A DNA stretch of 64,000 nucleotides. It comes from CAWBOV01 sp963790525 (GTDB lineage Bacteria; Actinomycetota; Actinomycetes; Mycobacteriales; Jatrophihabitantaceae). Numbering within the stretch: position 1 is the first letter of the stretch; each line of letters begins with the position of its first letter. The translations under genes were made by a program, and so were the position numbers. Location of the stretch: NCBI GenBank assembly GCA_963790525.1, contig CAWBOV010000003.1, positions 682,001-746,000 on the forward strand, in the 5' to 3' direction. This document shows positions 46,305 to 55,233 of this stretch, one piece after another. The notes under the pieces are model-generated. The model searched no databases. It was not told the DNA's origin and was given only the letters and a program-made list of their open reading frames with translations.

Positions 46305-46348
46305 ACCGCTGCGCCGTGGGCCGCCGGGGCGATGGCCGTGTGAGCTGC

Positions 46349-46364
46349 GTTACCTGCTGGTAAC
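46349..46364 (+). promoter_or_regulatory. GlnR-box-like inverted repeat upstream of pyk
   Basis: GTTAC-CTGCTG-GTAAC lies 45 bases after gltB and about 45 bases before pyk. The arms extend to GTTACC/GGTAAC, giving a palindrome. Centre position near -53 relative to the predicted pyk start would suit an activator. Inference only. Confidence 0.4.
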
Positions 46365-46397
46365 GGCCCCGGAAGCGTGACCGGCACGCGACGTGGT

Positions 46398-46403
46398 TAG
46401 CCT
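46398..46403 (+). promoter_or_regulatory. Leaderless -10 of pyk (TAGCCT)
   Basis: TAGCCT ends six bases before GTG 46410, with no ribosome site. Confidence 0.6.
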
Positions 46404-46409
46404 TTGCTC

Positions 46410-47840
46410 GTGAATCGCCGTGTGAAGATCGTGTGCACCCTGGGCCCGGCCACCGATCCGCCGGAGCGCATGCGCGCGCTCATGGAGGCCGGTCTGGACG
46501 TGGCCCGGCTGAACTTCAGCCACGGGACGCGGGCGCAGCAGGCCGACCGCTTCCACGCCGTGCGGCAGGCCGCGGATCAGGCCGGGCGCAACGTGGCCAC
46601 CCTCGCCGACCTGCAGGGCCCGAAGATCCGGCTGGGTACCTTCGCCGAGGGACCTGTCGTGTGGTCGACCGGGGAGCGCATCCGCATCACCGTCGAGGAC
46701 GTGCCCGGCACCCACGACCGGGTGTCGACCACCTACAAGGAACTCGCCCAGGATGTCCGGCCCGGTGACCGGTTGCTGGTCGACGACGGCAACGTCGGGC
46801 TGGTGGCCGTCGGCGTCGAGAACGGCACGGACGTCGTCTGCGACGTCACCGAGGGCGGCCCGGTCAGTAACAACAAGGGTTTGTCACTGCCGGGTGTGTC
46901 GGTCAGCGTGCCGGCAATGAGCGAGAAGGACACCGAGGACCTCGAGTTCGCCCTGCGTCTCGGCGTTGACTACATCGCGCTGTCGTTCGTCCGCTCGCCC
47001 GACGACGTCAAGCTGGTGCACCGGGTGATGGACGAGGTCGGCGTGCGCCGCCCGGTCATCGCCAAGATCGAGAAGCCCGAGGCGGTCGACCGCCTCGAGG
47101 AGATCGTGCGCGCCTTCGACGGCATCATGGTCGCCCGCGGAGATCTCGGCGTCGAGATGCCGCTGGAGCAGGTCCCGATGGTGCAGAAGCGCCTCATCCA
47201 GGCCTGCCGGGAGAACGCCAAGCCGGTCATCGTCGCCACGCAGATGCTCGAGTCGATGATCCACCACTCGAGACCCACGCGGGCCGAGGCCTCCGACGTC
47301 GCCAACGCCGTCCTCGACGGCACCGACGCGGTGATGCTCTCGGGCGAGACCAGCGTGGGGGAGTACCCGGTCCAGGCCGTCGCCACCATGTCGCGGATCA
47401 TCGTCGCCGCCGAGGCCGGCCGGTCCCGGCTGGCGCCGCTGGAGCACGCGCCCCGGACCTCCGCGGGCGCGATCTCCAAGGCCGCGATGGACATCGGCAA
47501 CGCCATGGGTGCCAAGGCCTACGTCGCCTTCACCCAGAGCGGGGACACCGCGCGGCGGCTGTCCCGGCTGCACCCCAACGCCCTGATCCTGGCCTTCACC
47601 CCGGTGGAGACGGTGCAGCGGCAACTGGCGCTCGTGTGGGGTACGGATGCCTACCTGACGTGGACGGTGAACACCACCGACGAGATGGTGCGCCAGGTCG
47701 ACTCGTCGCTGATCCAGAAGCAGGTGTGCCGCGTCGGCGACCTCGTCGTGGTCGTCGCCGGCACGCCGCCGTCGACGCCCGGCAGCACCAACACCATCCG
47801 CGTCCACCACCTCGGTGACGTGCTGCGCTCCGGTGGCTGA
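46410..47840 (+). CDS. pyk: Pyruvate kinase
   Basis: It converts PEP and ADP to pyruvate and ATP. The 476-residue product starts VNRRVKIVCTLGPATDPPERM and has LNFSHG, LADLQGPKIR, IAKIEKPEAV, MVARGDLGVEMP and the signature region PTRAEASDVANAVLDG. A C-terminal allosteric domain ends in GSTNTIRVHHLG. GTG 46410 follows a -10-like TAGCCT by six bases. The thioesterase gene starts inside its last codons, as in the M. tuberculosis pykA-tesB1 pair. Confidence 0.97.
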   Translation: MNRRVKIVCTLGPATDPPERMRALMEAGLDVARLNFSHGTRAQQADRFHAVRQAADQAGRNVATLADLQGPKIRLGTFAEGPVVWSTGERIRITVEDVPGTHDRVSTTYKELAQDVRPGDRLLVDDGNVGLVAVGVENGTDVVCDVTEGGPVSNNKGLSLPGVSVSVPAMSEKDTEDLEFALRLGVDYIALSFVRSPDDVKLVHRVMDEVGVRRPVIAKIEKPEAVDRLEEIVRAFDGIMVARGDLGVEMPLEQVPMVQKRLIQACRENAKPVIVATQMLESMIHHSRPTRAEASDVANAVLDGTDAVMLSGETSVGEYPVQAVATMSRIIVAAEAGRSRLAPLEHAPRTSAGAISKAAMDIGNAMGAKAYVAFTQSGDTARRLSRLHPNALILAFTPVETVQRQLALVWGTDAYLTWTVNTTDEMVRQVDSSLIQKQVCRVGDLVVVVAGTPPSTPGSTNTIRVHHLGDVLRSGG

Positions 47841-48717
47841 CCAGCACGCGGCCGGAGAGGTCGCGGCGGGTCAGGCGGTCGTGGACGACCTCGTGCGGCT
47901 GCTCGACCTCGAGGCCATCGAGGAGGACATCTTCCGCGGCGTCAGCCCCGCCGTGTCGATGCAGCGCGTGTTCGGCGGCCAGGTCGCCGGTCAGGCCCTC
48001 GTCGCGGCCGGGCGGACGGTCGAGCCCGAGCGGCACGTCCACTCGTTGCACGCCTACTTCATCCGTCCCGGGGACCCGTCGGTGCCGATCGTCTACAGCG
48101 TCGACCGGGTCCGCGACGGGCGCTCGTTCAGCGTGCGCCGGGTCGTGGCCGTGCAGCACGGCAAGGCGATCTTCACCCTGTCCGCGTCGTTCCAGGTCGA
48201 CCAGCCGGGCCGGGACTACGGCACTCCCGCTCCGGACGCTCCACCCCCGGAGTCGCTGCCGACGCTGAGCGAGCGGTACGCCGGCTACCCGGAACTCGAG
48301 TTCTACGCGACCCTGCCGCGCCCCTTCGACGTGCGCTACGTCGAGGACCCGCCGTGGGTGCAGCGCGACATCGGCCCGCGCGGCGCCGTGCCCAACCGCG
48401 TCTGGCTGCGCGCGGACGGCCGCCTGCCCGACGACCCCCTCGTCCACGTCTGCGCCGTCACGTTCGCCTCGGACCTGACCCTGCTCGACTCGGTCCTCGT
48501 CCACCACGGCAGGGCGTGGGGGCTCGACGACGTCGTCGGTGCGTCCCTGGACCACGCGATGTGGTTCCACCGGCCCTTCCGCGCCGACGAGTGGTTCCTG
48601 TACGTGTCGGAGTCGCCCTCGCTGTCGGGCAGCCGGGGCCTGGCCGCCGGCAAGATCTTCACCCGGGACGGCGTCCACGTGGTGACCGTGATGCAGGAGG
48701 GCATGCTCCGGATGTAG
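47833..48717 (+). CDS. tesB: Acyl-CoA thioesterase II
   Basis: It hydrolyses medium and long acyl-CoA. The 294-residue product is a double hotdog protein with VFGGQVAGQALVAAGRTV, HSLHAYFIRPGD and RSFSVRRVVAVQHG in the first half. DLTLLDSVLVHHG, SLDHAMWFHRPFRADEW and GRVFT-like GKIFTRDG lie in the second. The catalytic Asp/Thr/Gln set of TesB is consistent with the motifs present. GTG 47833 overlaps the end of pyk. It converges on the decarboxylase gene with nine bases between stops. Confidence 0.93.
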   Translation: MADQHAAGEVAAGQAVVDDLVRLLDLEAIEEDIFRGVSPAVSMQRVFGGQVAGQALVAAGRTVEPERHVHSLHAYFIRPGDPSVPIVYSVDRVRDGRSFSVRRVVAVQHGKAIFTLSASFQVDQPGRDYGTPAPDAPPPESLPTLSERYAGYPELEFYATLPRPFDVRYVEDPPWVQRDIGPRGAVPNRVWLRADGRLPDDPLVHVCAVTFASDLTLLDSVLVHHGRAWGLDDVVGASLDHAMWFHRPFRADEWFLYVSESPSLSGSRGLAAGKIFTRDGVHVVTVMQEGMLRM

Positions 48718-48726
48718 CAGGCGGGA

Positions 48727-50145
48727 TCAGCCGTCCACGAGCGCGGCGAAGACGTCCTCGACGTGGCGCCGTTCGGTCCGCAACGACCCGATGGCCAGCC
48801 TCAGGACGAGCCGCCCGTCCACGACGGTGTGCGTCAGATAGGCCGATCCCGACGCGTTCACCCGCTCCATCGCGGCGCGGGTCGCGTCGTCGCCCGCGCG
48901 CAGGCGGAACGTGACCAGGGCGAGCGGGTGGGGCAGGACCGTCTCGACCCGGTCGTCCGCGTCGACGAGCCCGGCGAAGTGCTGCGCCAGCTCGACGTGT
49001 CCTCGGATGTGCCGGCGCAGCCCTTCCGCGCCGTACCAGCGGATGACGGCCCAGAGCTTGAGGGCGCGGAAGCGGCGCCCGAGGGGCACCTGCCAGTCGC
49101 GGTAGTCGATCACCGTTCCGGATTCGGTCGCCGCGTTGCGGAGGTACTCCGGCAGGATCGACAGCGCCGAGACCAGAGCCGTCCGGTCGGCCACCCAGAA
49201 CGCGCTGCAGTCGAACGTCGTGAGCAGCCACTTGTGCGGGTTCGTGCAGATCGAATCCGCCCGGTCGGCGCCGTCGAGGATCCACCGCAGCTCCGGGCAG
49301 ACGGCCGCGACACCCGCCCACGCCGCGTCGACGTGGAGCCACGCCCCGAACTCCCGGGCGACGTCGGCCAGTGCCCCCACGGGATCGATCGCACCCGTGC
49401 CCGTCGTCCCGACCGTCGCCACGACCAGCGCCGGCGTCACCCCGGCGGCGCGGTCCGCGTCGAGCAGCTCCCGCAGGTGCTCGGGCCGTGCCGCCAGCGA
49501 GTCGTCGACATCGATGATGCGGAGGGCGCCCGAGCCCAGACCGGCCACCCGGCAGGCCTTCTCCACCGAGGAGTGCGTCTGGCCGGAGGTGTAGACGGCG
49601 TAGCGCCCGCCGTCGGCGGCGACGCCACCGCGTTCGGTCGCGCCGTCGCTGGCCCGGTGCAACGCCGCGAGCAGGGCCACCAGCACCGAGTCCGACGCCG
49701 TGCTCTGGATGACTCCGCCCCCGGGTCCCGCGGAGGCGAAGCGCGCCGGCAGGCCGAGCAGCTCGGCAAGCCAGTCCATCACGTGGGTCTCCAGCTCGGT
49801 GGCCGCCGGCGAGGTCGCCCACAGCATCCCCTGGGCGCCCATGCCCGAGGAGATCAGATCGCCCAGGATCGCCGGCCCGGAACTGTTGGCGGGGAAGAAC
49901 GCGAAGAACGACGGGTGCTGCCAGTGCGTCATCCCGGGGATGACGATCTCGTCCAGGTCGGCGAGGACGGCGTCGAAGCCCTCGCCGTGCTCGGGCGGGC
50001 GTGCCGGCAGCAGCGCCCGCGTCGCGCCGGGGGCGGACCGGGACAGGACGGGCAGCGCCTCGACGCGATCCTGGTAGTCGGCGATCCAGTCGACGACCCG
50101 ATGCCCGTACTCCCGGAACTGCTCCGACGTCATGTGTGCGTTCAT
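48727..50145 (-). CDS. Aromatic-L-amino-acid decarboxylase-type PLP enzyme
   Basis: A group II decarboxylase of 472 residues, likely acting on tryptophan, phenylalanine, tyrosine or DOPA. Marks are FREYGHRVVDWIADY, THWQHPSFFAFFPAN, LWATSPAATELE, GGVIQSTASDS, HVDAAWAG and the PLP-lysine NPHKWLLTTFDCS. The C-terminal FRALKLWAVIRWYG is also typical. It could yield tryptamine or another amine; the substrate cannot be decided by reading. ATG 50145 lies seven bases after a -10-like TAGGTT on the minus strand. The longer frame upstream lacks family similarity. Confidence 0.9.
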   Translation of the reverse strand: MNAHMTSEQFREYGHRVVDWIADYQDRVEALPVLSRSAPGATRALLPARPPEHGEGFDAVLADLDEIVIPGMTHWQHPSFFAFFPANSSGPAILGDLISSGMGAQGMLWATSPAATELETHVMDWLAELLGLPARFASAGPGGGVIQSTASDSVLVALLAALHRASDGATERGGVAADGGRYAVYTSGQTHSSVEKACRVAGLGSGALRIIDVDDSLAARPEHLRELLDADRAAGVTPALVVATVGTTGTGAIDPVGALADVAREFGAWLHVDAAWAGVAAVCPELRWILDGADRADSICTNPHKWLLTTFDCSAFWVADRTALVSALSILPEYLRNAATESGTVIDYRDWQVPLGRRFRALKLWAVIRWYGAEGLRRHIRGHVELAQHFAGLVDADDRVETVLPHPLALVTFRLRAGDDATRAAMERVNASGSAYLTHTVVDGRLVLRLAIGSLRTERRHVEDVFAALVDG

Positions 50146-50152
50146 GCCGCTG

Positions 50153-50158
50153 AACCTA
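50153..50158 (-). promoter_or_regulatory. Leaderless -10 of the decarboxylase gene (TAGGTT)
   Basis: On the minus strand, TAGGTT ends seven bases before ATG 50145, with no ribosome site. Confidence 0.5.
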
Positions 50159-50370
50159 TTCGCCCCGCCGATGCGCAATCGATATGACTCCCTTCCCCCG
50201 ACGGCCGCCGCGCCGAGCGGTCTGCCTCGCTCTGTCCGCAGGGCCCGTTTCACGGGTGTTCCGAGGCCTTCGACGTCCCGATGGGAGTCCGCGTGTAGGC
50301 CTCCTGAAAGCCCGCGTCCTGGGAAGGCACGTTTCTGCGAACGAGCGACGCCGCACCGTCGCCGAACAGT

Positions 50371-50386
50371 GATACGTGGCGGTAAC
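50371..50386 (+). promoter_or_regulatory. GlnR-box-like site upstream of peptide ABC operon
   Basis: GATAC-GTGGCG-GTAAC, part of a longer imperfect inverted repeat (GTGATAC/GTAACAC), ends nine bases before a TAGGGT -10 element. The left half departs from GTnAC at its second base. Confidence 0.35.
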
Positions 50387-50395
50387 ACAGCGCGC

Positions 50396-50401
50396 TAGGG
50401 T
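50396..50401 (+). promoter_or_regulatory. -10 element of the peptide ABC operon (TAGGGT)
   Basis: TAGGGT predicts a transcript start near 50408 and a leader of about 65 bases ending in the AGGAGG ribosome site before ATG 50473. Confidence 0.45.
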
Positions 50402-50472
50402 GTGCTCACTGGCGACAGAGTCACATCGAATTCGTTCGCCCACATCAGGTCTCGTTTACGACCAGGAGGCAC

Positions 50473-52194
50473 ATGCCAATGCGTTACCGGTACACAGCGC
50501 TGGGAGCAGGGTTGCTCGCCGCAGCCCTCGTCCTCTCCGCCTGTTCCAGCTCGAAGTCCTCGACTCCGTCCACCGGGGGCTCCGGCTCCGCCGGTGCGAC
50601 CACCGGATCGACGACCTCGCAGAAGTCCGGAGGGACGGTCACCGTCCTCGAAGGAACCTCGCCCGACAGCCTGGACCCGAACTTCAGCTACACCACGCAG
50701 GGGCAAGAGGGAGACCTGATGGTCTACACCCCGTTGCTCGCCTACGCAGCCAAGCCCGGTATCCCCGGTACGCAGCTGATCCCCGGACTGGCCACGGCGT
50801 TGCCGACCGTCTCGGCCGACAGCCTGACCTACAAGATGACCTTGCGGCCCGGACTGAAGTACTCCGACGGCACCGCGGTCAAGGCCTCTGACTTCACGCA
50901 CACGATCGAGCGCTCCATCAAGATCGCCTGGGGCGGTTCGTCCTTCTTCACCGGCTACATCAAGGGCGCGGCAGAGTACGGCGCCGGCAAGGCGACCGGC
51001 ATCAGCGGCATCGTCACCGATGACGCGACCGGTTCGATCGCCATCACGTTGACGCAGGCCTACGGCGCCTTCGACAACATCCTCGCCTTCGAGGCCGCTG
51101 CACCGATCCCCAGCTCGACTCCGATGAAGGTCCTGTCGAACACGCCGCCGGTCGGCGTCGGTCCGTACACCTTCAGCAAGATCGTGCCGAACGCCTCGTA
51201 CACGCTGACGAAGAACCCGCTGTTCGCCGGTTTCAACATCCCGGGGATCCCGACGGGCTTCGCCGACACCATCCAGGTGAACGTCCAGTCCAACACCACC
51301 ACCGAGGGCGACCAGGTCCTGAACAACCAGGCCGACATCTTCGACCCGGGTGACACGGTTCCGGCCGGCGTTCTCTCGCAGATCCCGTCGCAGGCCAAGG
51401 ACCGTTACGAGAAGGTTCCGCTCGCCTCGACGTACTACTTCTTCATGAACACCAAGGTGGCCCCGTTCAACAACGTGGCGGCGCGCCAAGCGGTGAGCAT
51501 GGCGATCGACCGGACGGCCCTGGCCCGACTGTCGAGCGGCTCGCTGACGCCCGGCTGCTTCTTCCTGCCGCCGGCCATCATCGGCCACCCGAGCGCGTCG
51601 AGCTGCCCCACGGCCGGCGACCCGACCGTCTCGCCGTCAGCGGCGACGGTCGCCAAGGCCAAGGCCATGATCGCCTCCGCCGGCCTGGCCGGCACGAAGG
51701 TGACGGTCTGGAGCGAGACCCGCAGCCCGCGCCAGGAGTTCTGTGCCTACCTGGCAGACCTGCTCAAGCAGCTCGGCTTCGACGCCCAGCTGAAGGTCGT
51801 GGCCGACGCCGTCTACTTCCAGACGATCGGTAACCAGAGCCTGAACGCCCAGGTCGGTTTCGCCGACTGGTCGCAGGACTTCCCGAACCCGTCGGACTTC
51901 TACCTGCTGGTCTCGAAGGCCGGTATCCAGGCCACGAACAACGAGAACTTCGGCAACGTGGACGACCCGAAGATCGAGAGCCAGCTGGCCACGTTGGAGA
52001 AGATCCCGGCCGCGCAGCTGGCGAGTTCGGAGAGTGGTTGGCAGGCCCTCGACACCTACGTCGAGACGCAGGCCTACACGGCGACCTACGGGTACGAGAC
52101 CGCGCCGAAGTTCATGTCGAACCGAGTGGACTTCGCCGACGCGATCTTCAACCCCGTGTACTACATCATGTTCTCCACGGTGTCACTGAAGTAG
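50473..52194 (+). CDS. Peptide/nickel-type ABC transporter substrate-binding lipoprotein
   Basis: An extracytoplasmic family 5 solute-binding protein, anchored by lipid. The 573-residue product has a lipoprotein signal with lipobox LSAC (Cys about residue 24) and a Ser/Gly/Thr linker. The SBP5 fold has GGTVTVLEGTSPDSLDPNF, LYKM-type TYKMTLRPGLKYSDGTAVKASDF, GVGPYTFSKI and NVAARQAVSMAIDRTALA. The substrate is probably an oligopeptide. ATG 50473 follows an AGGAGG site. It heads a permease/ATPase operon whose other genes are frameshifted here. Confidence 0.93.
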   Translation: MPMRYRYTALGAGLLAAALVLSACSSSKSSTPSTGGSGSAGATTGSTTSQKSGGTVTVLEGTSPDSLDPNFSYTTQGQEGDLMVYTPLLAYAAKPGIPGTQLIPGLATALPTVSADSLTYKMTLRPGLKYSDGTAVKASDFTHTIERSIKIAWGGSSFFTGYIKGAAEYGAGKATGISGIVTDDATGSIAITLTQAYGAFDNILAFEAAAPIPSSTPMKVLSNTPPVGVGPYTFSKIVPNASYTLTKNPLFAGFNIPGIPTGFADTIQVNVQSNTTTEGDQVLNNQADIFDPGDTVPAGVLSQIPSQAKDRYEKVPLASTYYFFMNTKVAPFNNVAARQAVSMAIDRTALARLSSGSLTPGCFFLPPAIIGHPSASSCPTAGDPTVSPSAATVAKAKAMIASAGLAGTKVTVWSETRSPRQEFCAYLADLLKQLGFDAQLKVVADAVYFQTIGNQSLNAQVGFADWSQDFPNPSDFYLLVSKAGIQATNNENFGNVDDPKIESQLATLEKIPAAQLASSESGWQALDTYVETQAYTATYGYETAPKFMSNRVDFADAIFNPVYYIMFSTVSLK

Positions 52195-52201
52195 TCACCT
52201 C

Positions 52202-53216
52202 GTGACGACCACCGACAAGGTGGTGCCCGCCGAGAAGTCGGCGGGCACCACCTACGGTGCGAGCCCACTGCAGCTCGCACTTCGGCGCCTCCGGCGCAAC
52301 CGGGTTGCGCTCGCGTTCGGCTTCGTGTTCCTTGTCATCGTCGCGTTGTGCCTGCTCGGTCCGGTGTACGCGGCTCACATCGCGCACACCGGCCCGAACG
52401 TCAACCACATCAGCGAGGTCATCAAGGTCAACGGCAAGCCCGTCAACGTCGTCAGCCTGACCGGCGTACCGATCGGGCCGACGTGGCACTCGCGGTTCTT
52501 CCTCGGCGCGGACCCCAACGGCCGCGACATCGCGGTGCGGCTGCTCTACGGCGGCCGCACGTCGCTGGAGATCGGCCTCATCGCCACGCTGATCACGATG
52601 ATCGGCGCGACCGTGCTCGGCGTGCGTCGCCGGGTTCTTCCGCGGCTGGACCGACGCGATCATCTCGCGGATCCTGGACCTGATCTGGGCCTACCCGGCA
52701 CTGCTCCTCGGTGTCGCCCTGGGTGTGAGCTTCGCGGTGGGAGGACTGAACATCGGTCCGATCCACATCTCCGGGGGATCCAACTTCCTGCCGTCGCTCG
52801 TCATCGGCGTGGTCTACATCCCTTACGTGGCAAGGCCCGTCCGCGGAGAGGTCCTGTCGCTGCGGGAGCGGGAGTTCGTCGACGCCGCCCGCACTCTCGG
52901 CTACGGCCGGGTGCGGATCATGGCGTCGGAGATCGTCCCGAACCTCTTCTCCACGCTGCTGGTCTTCTTCGCCCTCCAGCTCGCCCAGTCGGTGGTCCTG
53001 GAGGCGGCGCTGTCGTTCCTGGGCGCCGGCGTGCAACCGCCGAACTCGTCGTGGGGCACGATGCTCTCCGACGGTGTCGACCTGGTGACGACATCGCCGC
53101 ACCTGACGCTCGCCCCGGGCATCATGCTGACCTTGGCGGTGCTCGCGATGAACATCTTCGGTGACGGCCTGCGTCAGGCGTTCGACCCGCGCGCGCGAGT
53201 CAGACTGGAGCACTGA
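52202..53216 (+). CDS. Peptide ABC transporter permease (DppC type), one frameshift
   Basis: One of two inner-membrane channel subunits. The N-terminal half (GTG 52202, QLALRRLRRNRVALAFGFVFLVIV, then WHSRFFLGADPNGRDIAVRLLYGGRTSL) is in one frame. From about 52625 the protein continues in the +1 frame: VAGFFRGW, LDLIWAYPALLLG and the permease loop EFVDAARTLGYGRVRIMASEIVPN. A final FLGAGVQPPNSSWGTM follows. One extra base near 52625 explains the break; correction gives about 337 residues. The order, with the DppC-type gene before the DppB-type gene, is the reverse of the usual one. Confidence 0.85.
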
Positions 53217-53223
53217 TCACGGC

Positions 53224-54182
53224 ATGGACATCTTGATCTTTGCAGTCAAGCGCTTCTTCTCTGCTCTCGTCGTTCTCGTGGCCGTGAGCATCCTGACGTT
53301 CCTGATCTTCTTCGCCATCCCGAACGGGGACCCGGCACTGCGCCTGGCCGGCCGCACGGCGACGGCGGCCGACATCGCCGCCGTCCGCCACACCTACGGC
53401 TTCGACCGGCCGATCTACGTCCAGTACTGGCGCACGATGCACCAGATCCTCGACGGCAAGATCGAGTCCTACACGCAGCACGTGACCGTGTTCTCCCAGA
53501 TCAAGCGGGGCCTCCCGGCGACGCTGTCGCTGGCCATCGGAGCCGCGATCATCTGGATGGTCGTCGGGATCGTGTTCGGCATGATCGGCGCCCTGAAGGC
53601 CGGCAAGGCCGCGGACGTCACCATCACGACCGTCAGCTTCATCGGGATCTCGGCGCCGTCGTTCGTCGTCGGCGGCGATCCTGCTGTACTTCTTCAACTA
53701 CAAGTTCCAGATCTTCCACGGTCGGCTACACGGGGATCACGAGTCAGTCCCTGGCGATGGTTCGAGCATCTGGTCCTGCCGTGGATCACGCTCGCGATCC
53801 TCTACATCGGCATCTACGCGCAGGTGCTGCGCTCCAGCGTCCTCGACGCGATGACCACCGATGCCGTGCGGACGGCGCGCGCCAAGGGGCTGTCCCCGAC
53901 GCGCGTCCTGCTCAAGCACATCCTGCGGGTGTCGCTGATCCCGATCGTCTCGCTGTGGGGCCTGGACTTCGCCGCGGTCATCGGTGGGTCACCCTGGTCG
54001 TGGAGATCGTGTTCAACCTCAACGGCGTCGGCCAGTACGCGGCGCAGTCGGTCGCGCGCTCGACGTCCCGCCCGTCCTCGTCGTCACCCTGCTGGGAGCG
54101 TTCTTCGTGGTCATGATGAATGCCGTCGTCGACGTCGCTCTACGCCGTGCTCGATCCGCGCATCCGGGCGGGATCGTCATGA
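53224..54182 (+). pseudogene. Peptide ABC transporter permease (DppB type), multiple frameshifts
   Basis: The second channel subunit. It starts MDILIFAVKRFFSALVVLVAVSILT and retains GDPALRLAGR, YGFDRPIYVQYW, the loop RTARAKGLSPTRVLLKHILR and the C-terminal VVVLYAVLDPRIR-type end. The coding frame changes at about 53674, 53720 and 53757 (one extra base each), 53986 and 54060 (one base missing each) and 54137 (one extra). Every segment still matches the family in its own frame. The end overlaps the ATPase start by ATGA. Sequence error or very recent decay. Confidence 0.8.
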
Positions 54183-55233
54183 CCGCGACCCGAGACGGTC
54201 CTCACCGTCGAGAACCTCGCGCGTCTCCTTCCGGACCGAGGGCGGCACGGTGCACGCCGTCGACGACGTGTCGTTCTCGCTCAACCGCGGCGAGGTGCTC
54301 TCGATCGTCGGTGAGTCGGGGTCGGGCAAGTCGGTCAGCGCGATGACGCTGATGGGCCTGACCCGTTCCCCGAACGCCACGATCGGCGGCAGCGCCCGGC
54401 TGGCCGACGGCACGGACCTGATCACGGCGAGCGACCGGCAGCTCCAGCACATCCGTGGCTCGCGCGTCTCGATGATCTTCCAGGACCCGATGAGCGCGCT
54501 CACCCCGGTGTACCGCGTCGGCGATCAGATCGTGGAGCAGATCCGGGCCCACGAGAAGGTCTCCAAGCAGGCCGCCAACGACCGCGCGATCCGGCTGCTC
54601 GAGCGCGTCGGCATCCCGCGGGCCGCCGAGCGCGCCCGGCGCCTACCCGCACCAGTTCTCCGGTGGCATGCGGCAGCGCGTCATGATCGCCATGGCGCTG
54701 TCGTGCTCGCCGGAGATCCTCATCGCCGATGAGCCCACCACTGCCCTCGACGTCACGATCCAGGCGCAGATCCTCGCCGAGATCGAGGACCTGCGCCAGG
54801 AGACCGGCGTCGCCGTGCTGCTCATCACCCACGACCTCGGCGTCGTCGCCGAGGTGGCCAACCGTGTCGTCGTCATGTACGCCGGGCGGGTGGTGGAGGA
54901 GGCAGAGGTCCACGAGATGTTCAAGGACCCGCTGCACCCGTACTCCTGGGGGCTGCATGGGCTCGATCCCGCGCATCGACAAGGAACGCCCCGCCCGGCT
55001 GCCGACCATCTCCGGCTCGCCGCCCTCCCTGCTCGACCCGCCGGAGGGGTGCCACTTCATCACCCGCTGCCCGCACAAGTTCGCCGCGTGCACGACCGTC
55101 CCCGAGTTGAAAGCGGCCGAGTACGGGTCCCTGCACCGGGACCGGTGCCACCTCACCCTCGAAGCCAAGCGCAGGCTGCGCATGGTGGACGGGGCGATCG
55201 GCCTGCCGACGCCGTGCGAAGGAAGCCTCGTGA
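54179..55233 (+). pseudogene. Peptide ABC transporter ATPase (DppD type), multiple frameshifts
   Basis: The first ATPase subunit. Walker A is GESGSGKS (about 54316) and the Q-loop is MIFQDPMSALTPVY. The signature FSGGMRQR, Walker B ILIADEPTTALD and LLITHDLGVVAEVANRV all remain. A C-terminal oligopeptide-transporter extension has CHFITRCPHKFAAC, a four-Cys type motif of this subfamily. Frame breaks fall near 54194, 54219, 54641 and 54955, each consistent with one extra base. The exact 3' end is unclear; a TGA overlapping the next GTG (55230) is likely. Confidence 0.8.

Larger units (their letters stand above)
50146..50472. other. Intergenic region between decarboxylase and peptide ABC operon
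   Basis: A 327-base gap with no convincing gene. It holds the minus-strand decarboxylase promoter at its left end. At the right it holds the GATAC-N6-GTAAC site (50371-50386), a TAGGGT -10 (50396-50401) and a leader of about 65 bases to the binding-protein gene. Nothing recognisable was seen in the central 200 bases. Confidence 0.7.
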
